Assembly (NCBI GenBank): GCA_009192285.1
Contig: WBVU01000010.1
Location: 675,056 to 739,055 of the forward strand
Direction of reading: 5' to 3'
Source: Morchella semilibera
Lineage: Eukaryota > Ascomycota > Pezizomycetes > Pezizales > Morchellaceae
DNA: 64,000 nt
Shown here piece after piece: positions 32,330 to 43,388 of the stretch (its first letter is position 1; each line of letters starts with the position of its first letter). A model generated the notes under the pieces. It was given only the letters and a program-made list of their open reading frames with translations. It had not been told where the DNA came from and searched no databases. Position numbers and translations under genes: made by a program.

Positions 32330-35297
32330 TCAGCTAAATTCATTCCATGTACGCAAATCAATCCTAGTATTTACAAGCCAGTTTCCTCCATCAACTTCGA
32401 ATAGGTGAGCCATTCCCAATATGCTGCGAATATTCACTACCCATACCCTATTTCTTGAGCGTCTGGAGACTCTCGGAAGGCCATGAGGGCTATCGGGAGT
32501 CCCAGAGTCCTTTGCTTCCAAAAGCTCCACCACACACAGTCTATGGGATCGCCCTCTATTATCACGAAGCTTGATTATAGCCTCTAGCCTACCCGGAAGA
32601 CGTCCTCTGAGCACTCCCCAGTGCTCTTCTGATGATACCGCAACCCAAATCCAATCGTTCCTTACTCCCCGCTTTCTGAATACTACATCTCCTGTACAGC
32701 GAAGATGATGAAACTCATATACGTCTGGTCTTTGGAAAATGGGTATAGGCACCCGCAGACACCTGAACCTTTCCACACGGTACTCACTAATGCTCTCCCA
32801 GCTTCCGGCAAAGCTCTCAAGGCATCCCGTATCTGCTGCATATTCTCTCACAAGCCTGACCAGTGTCATTCTACTCATTCTAAGCGCATCCGCGATATCA
32901 TATAGTCGTTTTGATTCTCGCGATGGATTGCAGAGCTTCCGTAATGGGAGTCGAGCATCGATAACAGGACGTTCGCTAGGTAACCTTTTCCGCTCCTCGG
33001 TCTCGAGTATCTCAAGTAACTCCCGTAGGTTGTCGTGATGTCTCCAGAGGCTTTCACCACTACCCTCCGGAGTCCCGACGATATCTTTCAGGTTCAATAT
33101 TCGTATCTCTAGTGCTAATCGTCGCCCGCCATAGTCCAGGATTTGGGTCGCCGCGTCGACCTTATTCGATGCTCTATATGCTTCTTTGATCTGGTGTATA
33201 TGGGCGAGCTCGCTCATATCTGTGGAGAACATCGGAATGCTACCAAAGCGCTCCACATGCTCCCTATAATGTGATAGCAGGTGCAACTTAATGAAGTTGA
33301 AGTGCGACCTTTCACGGATCTCGTGAATCTCCCGTAGGCAGTGGTCAGTGCTCTGGGAGCCTTCAGTCTGCTGTTTCAAGGCTCTCGTCCGCTCCCTTGC
33401 ATCATTCTTCGCCCGCTTGTCAGCGCGAAACTCAAGGAAGATATCCTTGTACTTGTGGAAGTCCTTGAGATATCCCTCTAGATAGTCTAGGGTATCCCTT
33501 GTATGACTCCCATACTGCGCCATCAAATGAAAATCTATCAATGAGCGTACACATTTTAGCGCCTTCCCAAAGTCTGCCCTCACAGCTGCGCACGGGTCCC
33601 TCAGAGCAACCGCGAGTACCCCCAGGACAATCCGCCCAAGATTCCGCATCTCCTTTCCCTGCCATTGTGTCGTCGCCCTGTAAGGCTTGTTCGGTACTGC
33701 AAGCCGAGGGTAAGGTGCCAATCTTTGACCATGCCTATATCGAACGCGTCGAGATCGCCCGTGCTTTCTTGAGGAAACGCCTTGAACCCACTTCCATCAT
33801 ATGCTTTAACATTCCTAAGGTAGATGTTGTTTAGGATAGGTCCAGCTTTGTTCAGGTCGTACACCTTGACATCTCGGCATATCCCATAAAGCATTGAAGA
33901 GAGTCTTCAAAGACCTCGATACAACGTATTCTACCGGCTGATGTATTCGTCGGATTCTCCCTTAAACTGCCGTAACCATCTCCTGGTAGGTCTCCTGATC
34001 GCGCTCAGGATATCGCCCAGTGCTCCCAAGGCATTGGAATTCTACCTCACATCTAGGGCAGGCGTAGTTGCTGAATTTTGCAGGATGACTGCTCCGGTGT
34101 TGAATCCGCAAATCAGCTGCATAGGACCGGGAACAAAGGCGTTCGTAAGCCATCCGCGCAGGCCAATCACCACTGCCGTCTTGCATCTTTACAAGCTCTC
34201 GAAAAATGTCATTGAGAGCTTGTGTAGTGCCTTTTGACTCTGACGGCGGAGCAGCATATTGGCATTCGCGTTTTTCCCCAGCTTTGGAGGCACCGGCAAC
34301 AACCCCAGGAGAATTAGCGAGTGCCCTGAGGGCTTGCCCCGCACCGAGGAAACAATATTACCAATCGTCAAATAGACTGGCCAGGCCTTCTTGTCTCCAC
34401 TAAAATTTGTCAGGTGTGTACCGTCCGACGCGCATATGATAGGAATTAAGGTAGATCCTTCCGGTAGTGTATTCTGTTTTTAGGGCATTAGCGGGTGCTC
34501 TCAGGGCATTAGCGGGTGCTCTCAGGGCATTAGGGAGTTCTCACCTGTGTCTCCCACCACCAGTCTGCCGTATGCATTTCTCCATACATCCTTTCCCCTG
34601 ACTCGTTATATTCCATCACCGGCGCGTACACTAAGTAATTCCTGAATGCCCGCTGGCCAAGAAGGAATCGCACAATTGTTAACGGGTCGCGGTAGTAGTA
34701 CGGGACCATTTGCCCCGCTATTTCAACCTCAGAATGTCGCCAGCTCGATTTTCCCAGATAATCATTCATTTCGTCCAACCTTCGCATAAAGCCCCGGCCA
34801 GTGCTATAGGAGCACTGCCCATTGCTTACTGGGGCATGAAGAAAGAAACTGTCGATGTTGCTTTGCGATGCCTTGGATAGTATGAAGTAGCGCGCAATCC
34901 GAAATTCGTATGCTGAGTTGAAGGGGTGCCACGGGTCCTCAAGAAGGCTCTCGGAGCACTGGGGATACTCCTTAGAGACGAACAAGCCCTCCCCCGCACC
35001 TTCATAAATAGTTGTTGCGCAACCTCTCCCCTCATTGTCCTCCGAATCCTGCATGAAAGAGGGTTCGGATTCGAGATCCGAGTCGGCTTGCCCTCCGCAG
35101 TAGTTGCTTCCGTTTTCTGGGTCATCAGCACTATCTTGGGAGTCGTCGGGACTGGTTAACTGGCTCTCGAGCTCAAAGAAATTTGACTGTTCTATGAACC
35201 ATTCATCCGCCTTGCTGGGGTGCGCAGAACGGAGATGCTTATCAAAACCTGCTGAAGTGCTATAACATTTGGTGCAGAAAGGACACATAGACTTCAT
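32330..35297 (-). CDS. Plavaka-type transposase (CACTA-like group) of P-A
   Basis: Exon 1 is 35297-34545 (251 codons). It has a C2H2 zinc finger (CPFCTKCYSTSAGFDKHLR), an acidic stretch, DPWHPFNSAYEFRIARYF, YYYRDPLTIVRFLLGQ and MHTADWWWETQ. A 71-nt intron (34544-34474) follows. Exon 2 begins TLPEGSTLIPIICASDGTHL and KKAWPVYLTIGNI. Two or three frame changes between 34240 and 33720 are introns, lesions or base errors. The last block (33721-32330, 463 codons) has NFIKLHLLSHY...YRASNKVD and a C-terminal Trp-rich domain ending NIRSILGMAHLFEVDG. This order matches Plavaka transposases known from fungi. It would bind the ends and catalyse cut-and-paste in the nucleus. Whether it is active is open because of the middle. 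Confidence 0.85.
34474..34544 (-). other. Transposase intron made of the P-A palindrome
   Basis: A GT-AG intron of 71 nt between ...WWWETQ and TLPEGST. Apart from the ends it consists of about 2.5 tandem copies of the GGGTGCTCTCAGGGCATTAG-type unit. Confidence 0.75.
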
Positions 35298-36320
35298 CGC
35301 GCAGTGAATGCTCTGGAGGCAGTCGGGAGTGCTCTAGTGGCAGTCGTTAGTGCTCATGAGGTGGAGTTTTTACCTTACCCCTGCAGCTATCCCTGCCGCC
35401 AAGACATCGATAGTTTGTTTGCCTCCCACAGACTTCCAGATATCAAAAACATCACATCAGCGTACCAGCAAACACTATTGCAAACAATGCCTTCTCTGAA
35501 AGCACCCGCCACTGCCCTAGGGGCACTCCAGACCGTCTTAGGGGCATTCCCGACTGCCCTAGGAGCATTCGGCACTGCTTGCAGGCAATGGCGAAACCCG
35601 TAGAGCTCAATTGGACCCTGGGGCTATGAAGATACTCCAGCATGAATCGGCAGCGCCAGGAAACCAACGACACAGTGCAGAAGCCGCTAATGACATCATA
35701 TGTTGGATATCGCATATTGGGCGAGGGTCTGGGAGGTAGGTGCCCCCAAAGCACCCGGGAGTGCTCCTAGAGCATCAAACTGGAGCCGAATCCGCACCTC
35801 TACCACTACTCACCTCCAAATCACCACTTTCAAATCACCGCTTTCAATTCATCGCTTCCGATTCACCGCTTTCAATTCATCGCTTTCGATTCACCGCTTT
35901 CAAGTCATCGCTTTCGATTTCAAGTCATCGCTTTCGATTCACTACTTTCAATTCACGGCTTTCAACTCATACCAACCAAGATGGAGTTTACTTCTATAAA
36001 TAAGGTCCAGTCCCCCAATTCTATAAGCATCTCATCATACTCATAGCTATCTCGTATTAGGGAACTCCCAGCAACCATCAAAGCACCACCGGCAATCCTC
36101 GGAGCACTGGTAGTAACCCCAAGGACAGCAACAGCCATAAGCGCAAGGACATATACGACGTACCTTCATCCAGCAACGGAAACTGCTCCTATCCTACACC
36201 AACCAAGAAGGCTGGGCCCCACGCTAAGAGAAAGAAGATATCAGGCGTTCCAAGGTCGAGGCCTAGGCTAATTAGTCCTGAACTTCCCCATCCAAATATA
36301 GCAGCTGAGAGTGAAGTTGA
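35298..36320. promoter_or_regulatory. Divergent regulatory region of P-A
   Basis: It lies between the transposase start and ORF2. It has several GTGCYC/GGGCA palindromes (35306-35360, 35509-35590, 35741-35778) and a 14-bp minisatellite of the CGCTTTCRATTCA type at about 35820-35965. TTCTATAAATAAG (35993-36005) could be a TATA box for ORF2. No convincing gene. Confidence 0.5.
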
Positions 36321-36329
36321 AGAGACCCA

Positions 36330-37739
36330 CCGTCCGAAAGTTCAGATTCTGAGTTATCAAGCCTAAGTCCCCTGAGCAGCTCTGATTCAGAACCTGTCTC
36401 CTCCGCCAGAAAGCAATCGCCCGGAAAGCAGCCGCCCGGAAAGCTACCCGCCAGTACCCAGAAAACCACCGCCAGTACCCCAGAAGCAACCACCAGTACC
36501 CCAGAAAGCAACCTCCCGGAAAGCAACCTCCAGTGCCCAGAAAGCAACCGCCAGTACCCCAGAAAGCAAACCTCAGTGCCCCCCAACGCATATCAAAAAA
36601 GGTCCAGAATGAGCCGCCTTGCACAGAAGTCTAAAACCACCTTGGGCCTAGCCGGTACGAGCAAGGTCTATAACTACTCTCCGCAACGACCTCACCGCGC
36701 TCATGATAGCCACAGGCTGGGTGAACAAGACCAAGTCTGGTATGGTCCAATTCAACCAGTTATGCAGCTGGCTTATAGCCACCGAGTTTTTGAAACACCT
36801 TGCCCCTATATGGAGGGGTGAAGAAGGCCCTGCCTAAGAAAGACCTGTCGGATGCCCTGAAGTGGCTCATCAGTGACGTTGGAACCAAGGAGAGGCGGTC
36901 TAAGAGGCAATGGCATGCGCGAGTTTAGGGGCCAGGCATGCAATACCGACGAGCCTCCGGAGGAAGGGGCATCATCACAGTCCCAAAGGACAATCGCGGG
37001 TGCCCCTGGAGCAATCCCCGACCCAGCATTACGGTAACCGTGGCAGACCCTGATTTTTATGGAGGCCACCACCCCAGTGTAACGCCTGAATACTTCTGGG
37101 ACGACGAGGGCAATGAGCCTAACTTCGCGGGGATCATGACCGAACCCACCTTCAATGAGCTTTGCAGGGTAATACTAAAGCATACCCCAGCGGGTAGGGT
37201 TATCAGGTCTATCCAGGGAGCAATGGAGGATGCCCCTGAAGGGCAGGCCCCGAGGAGCGTCCAGATCACCCGACAGCGAGGAGGTTGAGTGTTGGTTGCA
37301 AGACACCAAGGCTAAGACCCCCGCAGGATACTGGCCATTCTCCACAGGGCAGGCACGGCTGGCGTCGATGGTCTAGAGACCCCACCCGCTCGCAGGTCTT
37401 TTCCCCACATACAGGAGGAGGACTACACTCTCGTCGACCTGCCGGCAGAAGATACCGAGTTCGATCCAAATGTCAGGGTCACAGCCACCGGGCGCAGGAT
37501 ACAGTTGCCCCGTAGCGACATAGGTTTCCAGAAAGTCCTCCACGAGCTCATAGTACGTCGGGATAGGCAGCAGGGGCGGCATCGACCACCTTACGCCACT
37601 ATACCTTCGGAAGTTCCCCTTAGGAGTTGGCCCGGACGACCCGGATTTCCTAGTTGGGAAGATCTGGACTCCCGCCGAGATAGCAGAACGGAGAGCAGCT
37701 AAGGAAAAGGCTAATGCGGATACTACTGAGGCAAGCTAA
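36330..37739 (+). CDS. ORF2 of P-A: conserved Plavaka cargo protein, function unknown
   Basis: A serine-rich acidic start (near 36340: DSELSSLSPLSSSDSE) is followed by a ~24-bp tandem repeat with CCAGTACCCC/GAAAGCAACC (36410-36580). The conserved block is GWVNKTKSGMVQFNQLCSWL (near 36715), matching GWVNKSSSGDSSFNHLCEY in P2. A RPSITVTVADPDFYGGHHPS segment (near 37020) matches RPAITVHVIDPEKATAIPS, and the end KIWTPAEIAERRAAKEKAN matches RIWTQAERN in P3. At least two frame changes occur, so introns or lesions are present. No known domain is recognised. Conserved position in all copies implies a role in transposition or regulation; this is inference. Confidence 0.6.
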
Positions 37740-38291
37740 AGATTGTTAAGTTTCCTACTATATTTATTGATGCTTTGTTGATCCCGTTCTCTGCTCCAAG
37801 GGCAGTCGGGGCTGCTCGGAGAGCAGTCGCCACTGCCTACAGGGCATTCGTATTTGTTGTTAAGAAGTTTTGTCGCCCGCTATCCTTCCCGGAGGCTTTG
37901 TTTTTGTTTCATGTTAGCATTATCATCTAGGCAAGCAATAAATTTGTTTTTGCACTCCAGAATCAATGCCCCCAGGGCAGTCGCGGAGTGCTCCCGAGTC
38001 AGTGATTCACAGTGCTCCCAGGTCAGTGAACAGTGCTCCCTGGGCAGTGAGAAGTGCTCGGGGCAGTGAACAGTGCTCCCGGGGGCAGTGAGGAGTGCTC
38101 CAGGGGTAGTGAGCAGTGCCCCCAATGAGATGAAGTGAACTTCCGAGTGATAGTATGTGACGATGCGCTAATTCCATATTAGGCTAGGCGTGGAAAATTT
38201 TCACGCCAAGAAATAGTCTACTAACCCCGCACTCCTTTCAGGGGCACAGCTCTGCCCTGTAAGCACTCGTCAACACCCTCCGGATAATCAA
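37740..38291. repeat. Palindrome-rich spacer of P-A
   Basis: 37795-38125 holds about ten copies of the CAGTGCTCCCRGGGCAGTGA unit in loose tandem. The rest is AT-rich and probably contains the ORF2 terminator and the promoter of the third gene. Confidence 0.7.
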
Positions 38292-40723
38292 GATGCCCCC
38301 TAGCAGCAAGCCGCCTCTTCCCACTGCTAGTGGAGGGGATCCCAATGCGAATCATAAACGACCTAGGACCCTCCCTAACTACTGGTGGAGTCTTAAATGA
38401 ATCAGATCGTATCACCGAATTGAATGATGACGGTTCAACCACAGACTTCGATGATATACCGGAGGTGCCCACTGATGGCGCCGCCACCGGTGCCTCCACC
38501 AGTGCCTTCACCTCCCAAAGGTGCTCTGCGTAGTGGTTTGCGTAGTCGTGACAGACAGGTATTATTCAACATTCCGGAGGAAGATCAAGGGAATGCAGGG
38601 TCGGATATCGAGGACCAGGAGGAAATCCCCCCTCAGAGCACTCTTCTGAGGACGATACCAACTATTCACAGACTCCACAATCAACCCGGACATCAAGAAG
38701 TCAAGTGGGCGGTAAGAGGCCCCCATCAGCACTGGCTACCACTGCCAGCGCACCGGCAACTACGCGAAGAAAGCCAACGGCAGCGGTAATGGAGGCAATT
38801 GCCTCATCGGATGTTGAATTGTCTGTGGTTCAGGTATAGTAGCCATTCCTTCAAGCTGCCTCTTGCTAACTGATAAGTGGGTGGGGACGCAGAAAGGAAA
38901 CCGTCCGGCGGCTAAACCTATGAGAAACCGGGAACGAGGATCTGGACGGGCTCCGGATTCAGTACACAGAGCGGCAGAAACATCCGCGAGTGCCCCGAGG
39001 GCAGTGGGCAGAGCGGCAGAAACATCCGCGAGTGCCCCGAGAGCAGTGGGCAGAGCGGCAGAAACATCCGCGAGTGCCCCGAGAGCAGTGGGGAGTGCAT
39101 CATGGGACGCCGCTGCTGCACATAGAGCACTAACTACTTCTTTTTACGAGCCGGACTCTGAATATACGCCCCCCACGCGCCAACCCGCGGGTGCCTCGAG
39201 AGCGGTGGGGAGTGCATCACGGGACGCCGCTGCTGCTGCACAGAGAGCACTAACTACTTCTTTTTATGAGCCGGACTCTGAAAATACGCCCCCCATACGC
39301 CAATCCAGGAGTGCCTCTAGAGCAATGGGGAGTGCCACACGGGATATCGTGCCACGAAGATCACTTACCTATGAGCCGGACCCTCAATGTTCGTCCCCAA
39401 ACCAACCATATTGATGAATGTCGGAATGAGAGTACGGAATCAGGTTATCAGCAGTGGTCTAAGAGAAGAGGAGCAACCACCACCATCATCAGGGCAACCA
39501 CCATCATCAGGGCAGCCACCTCTGCCCGGATATGAATCTCCACCTGCCTCTGGGTATATTGACGAGAGCTCTCAGGACATTCCCTCCCAGGTTCGTCGTA
39601 GCAGTAACTCGAGGAGCGTAAGCACACTCCCGGTGCAGGCTCAGCGAGTCGAACGAGAATGCAGTGTCCTAATCGGCGAACATACTCTACTCCAGGAACC
39701 CTTTCCGAACCCTGCGAGGCTCTCGTCTCTGGTGGTGAATATGTGGAGCAAGGCTAGTCGTATTGTAGGGTTTGCACGCCAGAACTTGACGAGGCTATAA
39801 TTAAGCAAGTGAGTACACCAGGGGCATTCCTCAGTGCCCTGAGGGCACTGCCCAATGCTTTGAGGACACTACTAAGATGAAATAGGTCAGGAGCGTCCAC
39901 TCCCGTGTCCGCTCACATTTGATGAGCGAGGTCAAAAGCCGGATCGCCGACGGAACCATTTATGGGTTTTCAAAATTCGCGATGTCAGATGGAAGAGCGG
40001 CGCGCGTGAATTTTCTCCTGCAAGGTGACCGTTTCATTAGCCATCCAGACCACTATGAGGTACGTTTTTGCCCATAGAGCATTCGGGAGTGCCCAGAGGG
40101 CATTCGGGAGTGCCCAGAGAGCTTTGAGGAGTGCGCTGACAACCTTAGACACATCGCTGCCGGTTTCTGGCACCAGAGATCGTGGACATTCTTTATTTCA
40201 AATTCTTCGACGGTATCAGGATGCGGGGGGTTAGAGACCCTGAGTTTTTAGAGCGGATAACACCTACTCTGATTTGTCTGATATCTACGGCGATCTGGCA
40301 TGGAATTCGCGCCTGGTCGACGGGGTGGTATGTGAGACCAGAGCACTTTCAATCTCAGAACGAGACAGTCGTGAGTAAGTAGTGCCCTAGTGCCATGAGG
40401 GCATTCACGAGTGCTGATGGTACTAGAAACATTCACGAGGATGATGAATACATGGAGGGCTCGTAGTAGAGCGAACCAGGAGGCTGTTTTTGGAGTTGAT
40501 CAAGGAGAATCTTCGAGATAAGGTAAGCAACTAGCCATAGTACAGCAAGCCACCTGACTAACCTCAGTTTCAGATACGGGAAGTGAAGGGGGTAATCCTG
40601 GAGTTTATACCCGTAGAGGGGTTGAATGAAGATGATGATGCACTTGCCGCCGATCTGGCAGCATTTCCGGAAGGCTCGGAAAACAATCAGGGTAGCGCCC
40701 AGGCCCGTGGAGTCCTTGGATGA
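38292..40723 (+). CDS. Third gene of P-A, DUF6532-like
   Basis: The start MPPSSKPPLPTASGGD at 38292 is likely. A repeat-rich exon (about 38930-39400) has three in-frame copies of RAAETSAS(A)PRAVG and then a longer repeat with ALTTSFYEPDSE. The conserved core is SRVRSHLMSEVKSRIADGTI..., split by introns 39809-39885, 40060-40148 and 40371-40426; the first two sit at the same positions in P3. The core continues with LAPEIVDILYFKFFDGIRMRG and LISTAIWHGIRAWSTGWYV. The order and the last motif resemble fungal DUF6532 proteins, whose function is unknown. The C-terminus is acidic (NEDDDALAADLAAFPEG). One frame change near 39760 is a possible lesion. Confidence 0.6.
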
Positions 40724-41435
40724 CGGCGAAGACGATGATTCGGTGATCGACGCTCGACTCAGAGGCGTAGACCTCGGCTCTACCGTGGAGACGATCTTGG
40801 AGGAAGATGAAGGGTGATCTGCGCGCGATAGGCAATTACCTGTGGTGATACGGGGTACTATTATTAGTTCATATCTATCTTTAGCTGGATTTAGTAGTAT
40901 AGTAGTATGAGATATCAATAAACACAGCTTCGGGAGTGCCCTGGGAGCATTCCCGACTGCCATGAGAGCACTGGCGACTACCTTTAGAGCACTAGCGAAT
41001 CGCCAGGCGCATACACCAGGACAGAATAGGGGGTGCCAGGAGATAATATAGTGCCCAGGAGATAGTAGAGTGCGCCAGGAGATATTATAGTGCCCCAGGA
41101 GATAGTAGAGTGCGCCAGGAGATAGTAGAGTGCCCCAGGGGATAGTAGAGAGCGCCAGGAGATATTATAGTGCCCCAGGAGATAGTAGAGTGCGCCAGGA
41201 GATAGCAGAGTGCCCCAGGGGATAGTAGAGAGCGCCAGGGGATGATAGTGTGCGCCAGGAGATGATAGTGTGCGCCAGGAGATGATAGTGTGCGCCGGGC
41301 GGCGCCAGGCGCTGGTGGCGGAAACCGGTCCCCCTGGCGGAGCACTCCTTTCCTGGAGACGCGGTCTGTGTTTCCAACGCCTGGAGCGCCAGGGACGCCA
41401 GGCGCGTCAGGCGGAGACATGTGAGTTTGCTGATG
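40724..41435. repeat. Right subterminal array and terminal inverted repeat of P-A
   Basis: From about 41030 to 41290, around a dozen ~20-bp tandem units of the type GCCCCAGGAGATAGTAGAGT. Then come GCGCCAGGCGC-type palindromes and the end GTTTGCTGATG. No gene. Confidence 0.75.
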
Positions 41436-42496
41436 TAGCCGATTTATATTTGCAACATGTTTGGAAGCTACACGGCCTGCCTACACATATCACGTCCGAT
41501 AGGGGAACTCAATTTACTGCGAATTTTTGGAAATTCCTCTGTAAGCAGTTGAAGGTGGAAGCCAGAATATCAACAGCCTTCCATCCGGAGACAGATGGGC
41601 AAACAGAGCGACTGAATGCAGTGATGAAGCAATACCTCCGAGGGTATGTGTCGTACCAACAAGACGATTGGGTTAAGTGGTTGCCGATGGCAGAATTCGC
41701 AGCAAATAACCAAGTATCAGCCTCTACCAAAGCTATTCCATTCTTTGCCAATTATGGCTACCATCCTCGATTCACAATGGACTTACGGAAATTGGAGAAG
41801 ACTCCACTGAGCCTCGATGCCTACGACTTTGCAAGCAAGATGAAGGAGCTACATGATTATTTACGAACCTAACTTAGGACCGCTCAAGACCAACAAGAGA
41901 AGTCAGTTAACATGAAGCGTACTCCCGCCCCACGGTATGAAGTCGGTGATATGGTGTTAGTTTCAGCAAAGAATATTCAAACTTTGCGAAATTCTAGGAA
42001 GCTCGATTGGAAAAGATTGGGACCTTTCCCCGTCCAAGAGGTTGTCTCGCCCTATGCTTATTGATTTAACCTACCTGGTTCGATGAAGATGCATCCCGTC
42101 TTCCATGTTTCCCTGTTGGACCTTGCTGCCATCGACCCTGTACCAGGCAGATACAACCACCACCCCCGCTTGTTATTGTTGATCAGGAGGAGGGTTATGA
42201 GGTCGAAGAAGTTTTGGATTCGAGGTATCATGGAAAGCAGGGACTTCAGTATTATGTGAAGTGGACGGGGTATGCTGACCCTACATGGGAACCTGCCGAT
42301 TACCATCAACAGACTGCTACTATCGATAATTTTCATGTGCGCTATCCTACTAAACCAGGACCAGGGGAAATCAAGGTTCGCAGGAGCTCGCGCTTGAGCG
42401 GGGGGGCTACTTTCATGGACACGCTAGGCTCGGAGTACTGGAGGGATTGGCAAGGTTGGGATTACTGTAAGCTAGGAGGCGGGGATGAGTCAGAAT
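41436..42496 (+). pseudogene. Pol of Gypsy-2, part 2 (integrase core end and chromodomain)
   Basis: It continues [29 protein letters not shown] and FHPETDGQTERLN (second and third catalytic acidic residues). Stops occur at 41870-41872 and 42062-42064, with a frame change near 42150. The chromodomain (QYYVKWTGYADPTWEPADYH) is near 42250. A G-rich polypurine tract precedes the 3' LTR at 42411. Confidence 0.85.
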
Positions 42497-42815
42497 AGGT
42501 TCTTTGAGTTTCTGTTACGCGAGAATGTGAGTCATGGTGGAGGTTACGCGAGGATATGAGTCAGGCTTGGCTCTGGAATAACGGGTATATAAGGGAGCAA
42601 TAGCGCTCGTTTTCTGTATTTTCCTTTCTTTCTCTTTTCTCCTTACGCAACGTCTTCTGTATCTATCTACAATACATTATAGTCTCTATTCTTTAATAAG
42701 TGACTATCGCTGTCTTTTCTACTTCTCGTTCATACTTCCCCCCTCTTGGGAAAGTATCGCTGCCACTACCCCGCACCCTGCGGAACGAAGCTACACCCTT
42801 GACGCTCCCTTGAGA
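42411..42815 (+). mobile_element. 3' LTR of Gypsy-2
   Basis: 405 bp, TTTCATGGAC...CTTGAGA, followed by the duplication GTTAT (42816-42820). Confidence 0.87.
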
Positions 42816-43135
42816 GTTATCTCGGTACATAGGAATCTACTCCATTCCTAAAAAAGCCATAGCCTCTCGTACCAAAGACTCTGTCCTCTAGAAGGAGGAC
42901 ATCCATACTAGTAGTACCTCTTATCGTTCTCGTTGAGGTCCATCTGGTCTCACTTCCTCTGCCCTGCGCCCTTGTGCCTTTGCCCTTGCTTTGCCTTTGC
43001 CAGTGCCTGTGCTTGTGCTTGCTCGGTGTTGTTGCTCTTGTCTTTGTCGGTTTCCTCGTCGCTTAGGCTGTACTCCTTGGGTCCTTCTGCGTCATCATTG
43101 TTACCTTCTTCTTTGCGTCGGGTTACTCCGTCACA
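42816..43135 (-). mobile_element. Right part of the outermost solo LTR-B
   Basis: It continues the LTR-B interrupted at 26572 and ends TCCGTCACA. GGGAA follows (43136-43140), matching 26237-26241. Confidence 0.88.
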
Positions 43136-43140
43136 GGGAA

Positions 43141-43388
43141 CAGGACCAAATAACTTAATCAAACGATTTAGAAAGTGTCAGGAGAGATAACACTGAACCT
43201 AGAATGATTTGTTTAAAACTATCTGGATAGATGAATCTATTTTCAGTACAGCTGGATTTGGTAACCGTTTTTGGTGTAATGGAGTAACTGAAATATAATG
43301 TAATAGATAACATTGATAACGCAGAAGTATTCGAGAAGCACAGCCAGAACAGTGCAGACGTCAGGCAGGCACAAGCGTGGGCGCCAGT
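43141..43388. other. Unassigned spacer with a degenerate LTR-B start
   Basis: The first ~140 bp are not recognised. From about 43284, TGTAATGGAGTAACTG and later GGCAGGCACAAGCG resemble a decayed LTR-B. No gene. Confidence 0.4.

Larger units (their letters stand above)
31885..41435. mobile_element. Complete Plavaka-type DNA transposon P-A (9,551 bp)
   Basis: The ends CATCAGCAAGCTTGCAG and ...GTTTGCTGATG form imperfect terminal inverted repeats of about 20 bp, with a TA duplication (31883-31884, 41436-41437). Removing it restores the integrase frame (AEDL-ADLYLQHVWKLHG). Gene order: transposase (minus), ORF2 (plus), DUF6532-like gene (plus). Both subterminal zones are arrays of CCTGGCGC/GCGCCAGG. 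A GTGCYC..RGRGCA palindrome is repeated throughout. Confidence 0.88.
26713..42815 (+). mobile_element. Gypsy-2 chromovirus, carrying P-A and a solo LTR
   Basis: LTRs at 26713-27122 and 42411-42815; target duplication GTTAT (left copy split by the MITE, right copy 42816-42820). Without P-A and the solo LTR it is about 5.9 kb. Gag and pol are both broken. LTR ends are TTTCA...TGAGA. Confidence 0.88.

Noticed and set aside
31871-32404. Plus-strand Pro/Ala-rich frames at the P-A left end
   Set aside because: They are translations of the CCTGGCGC array and cross the insertion boundary.
36268-36624. Minus-strand Gly/Trp-rich frames
   Set aside because: Antisense of the ~24-bp tandem repeat in ORF2 of P-A; the composition reflects the repeat.
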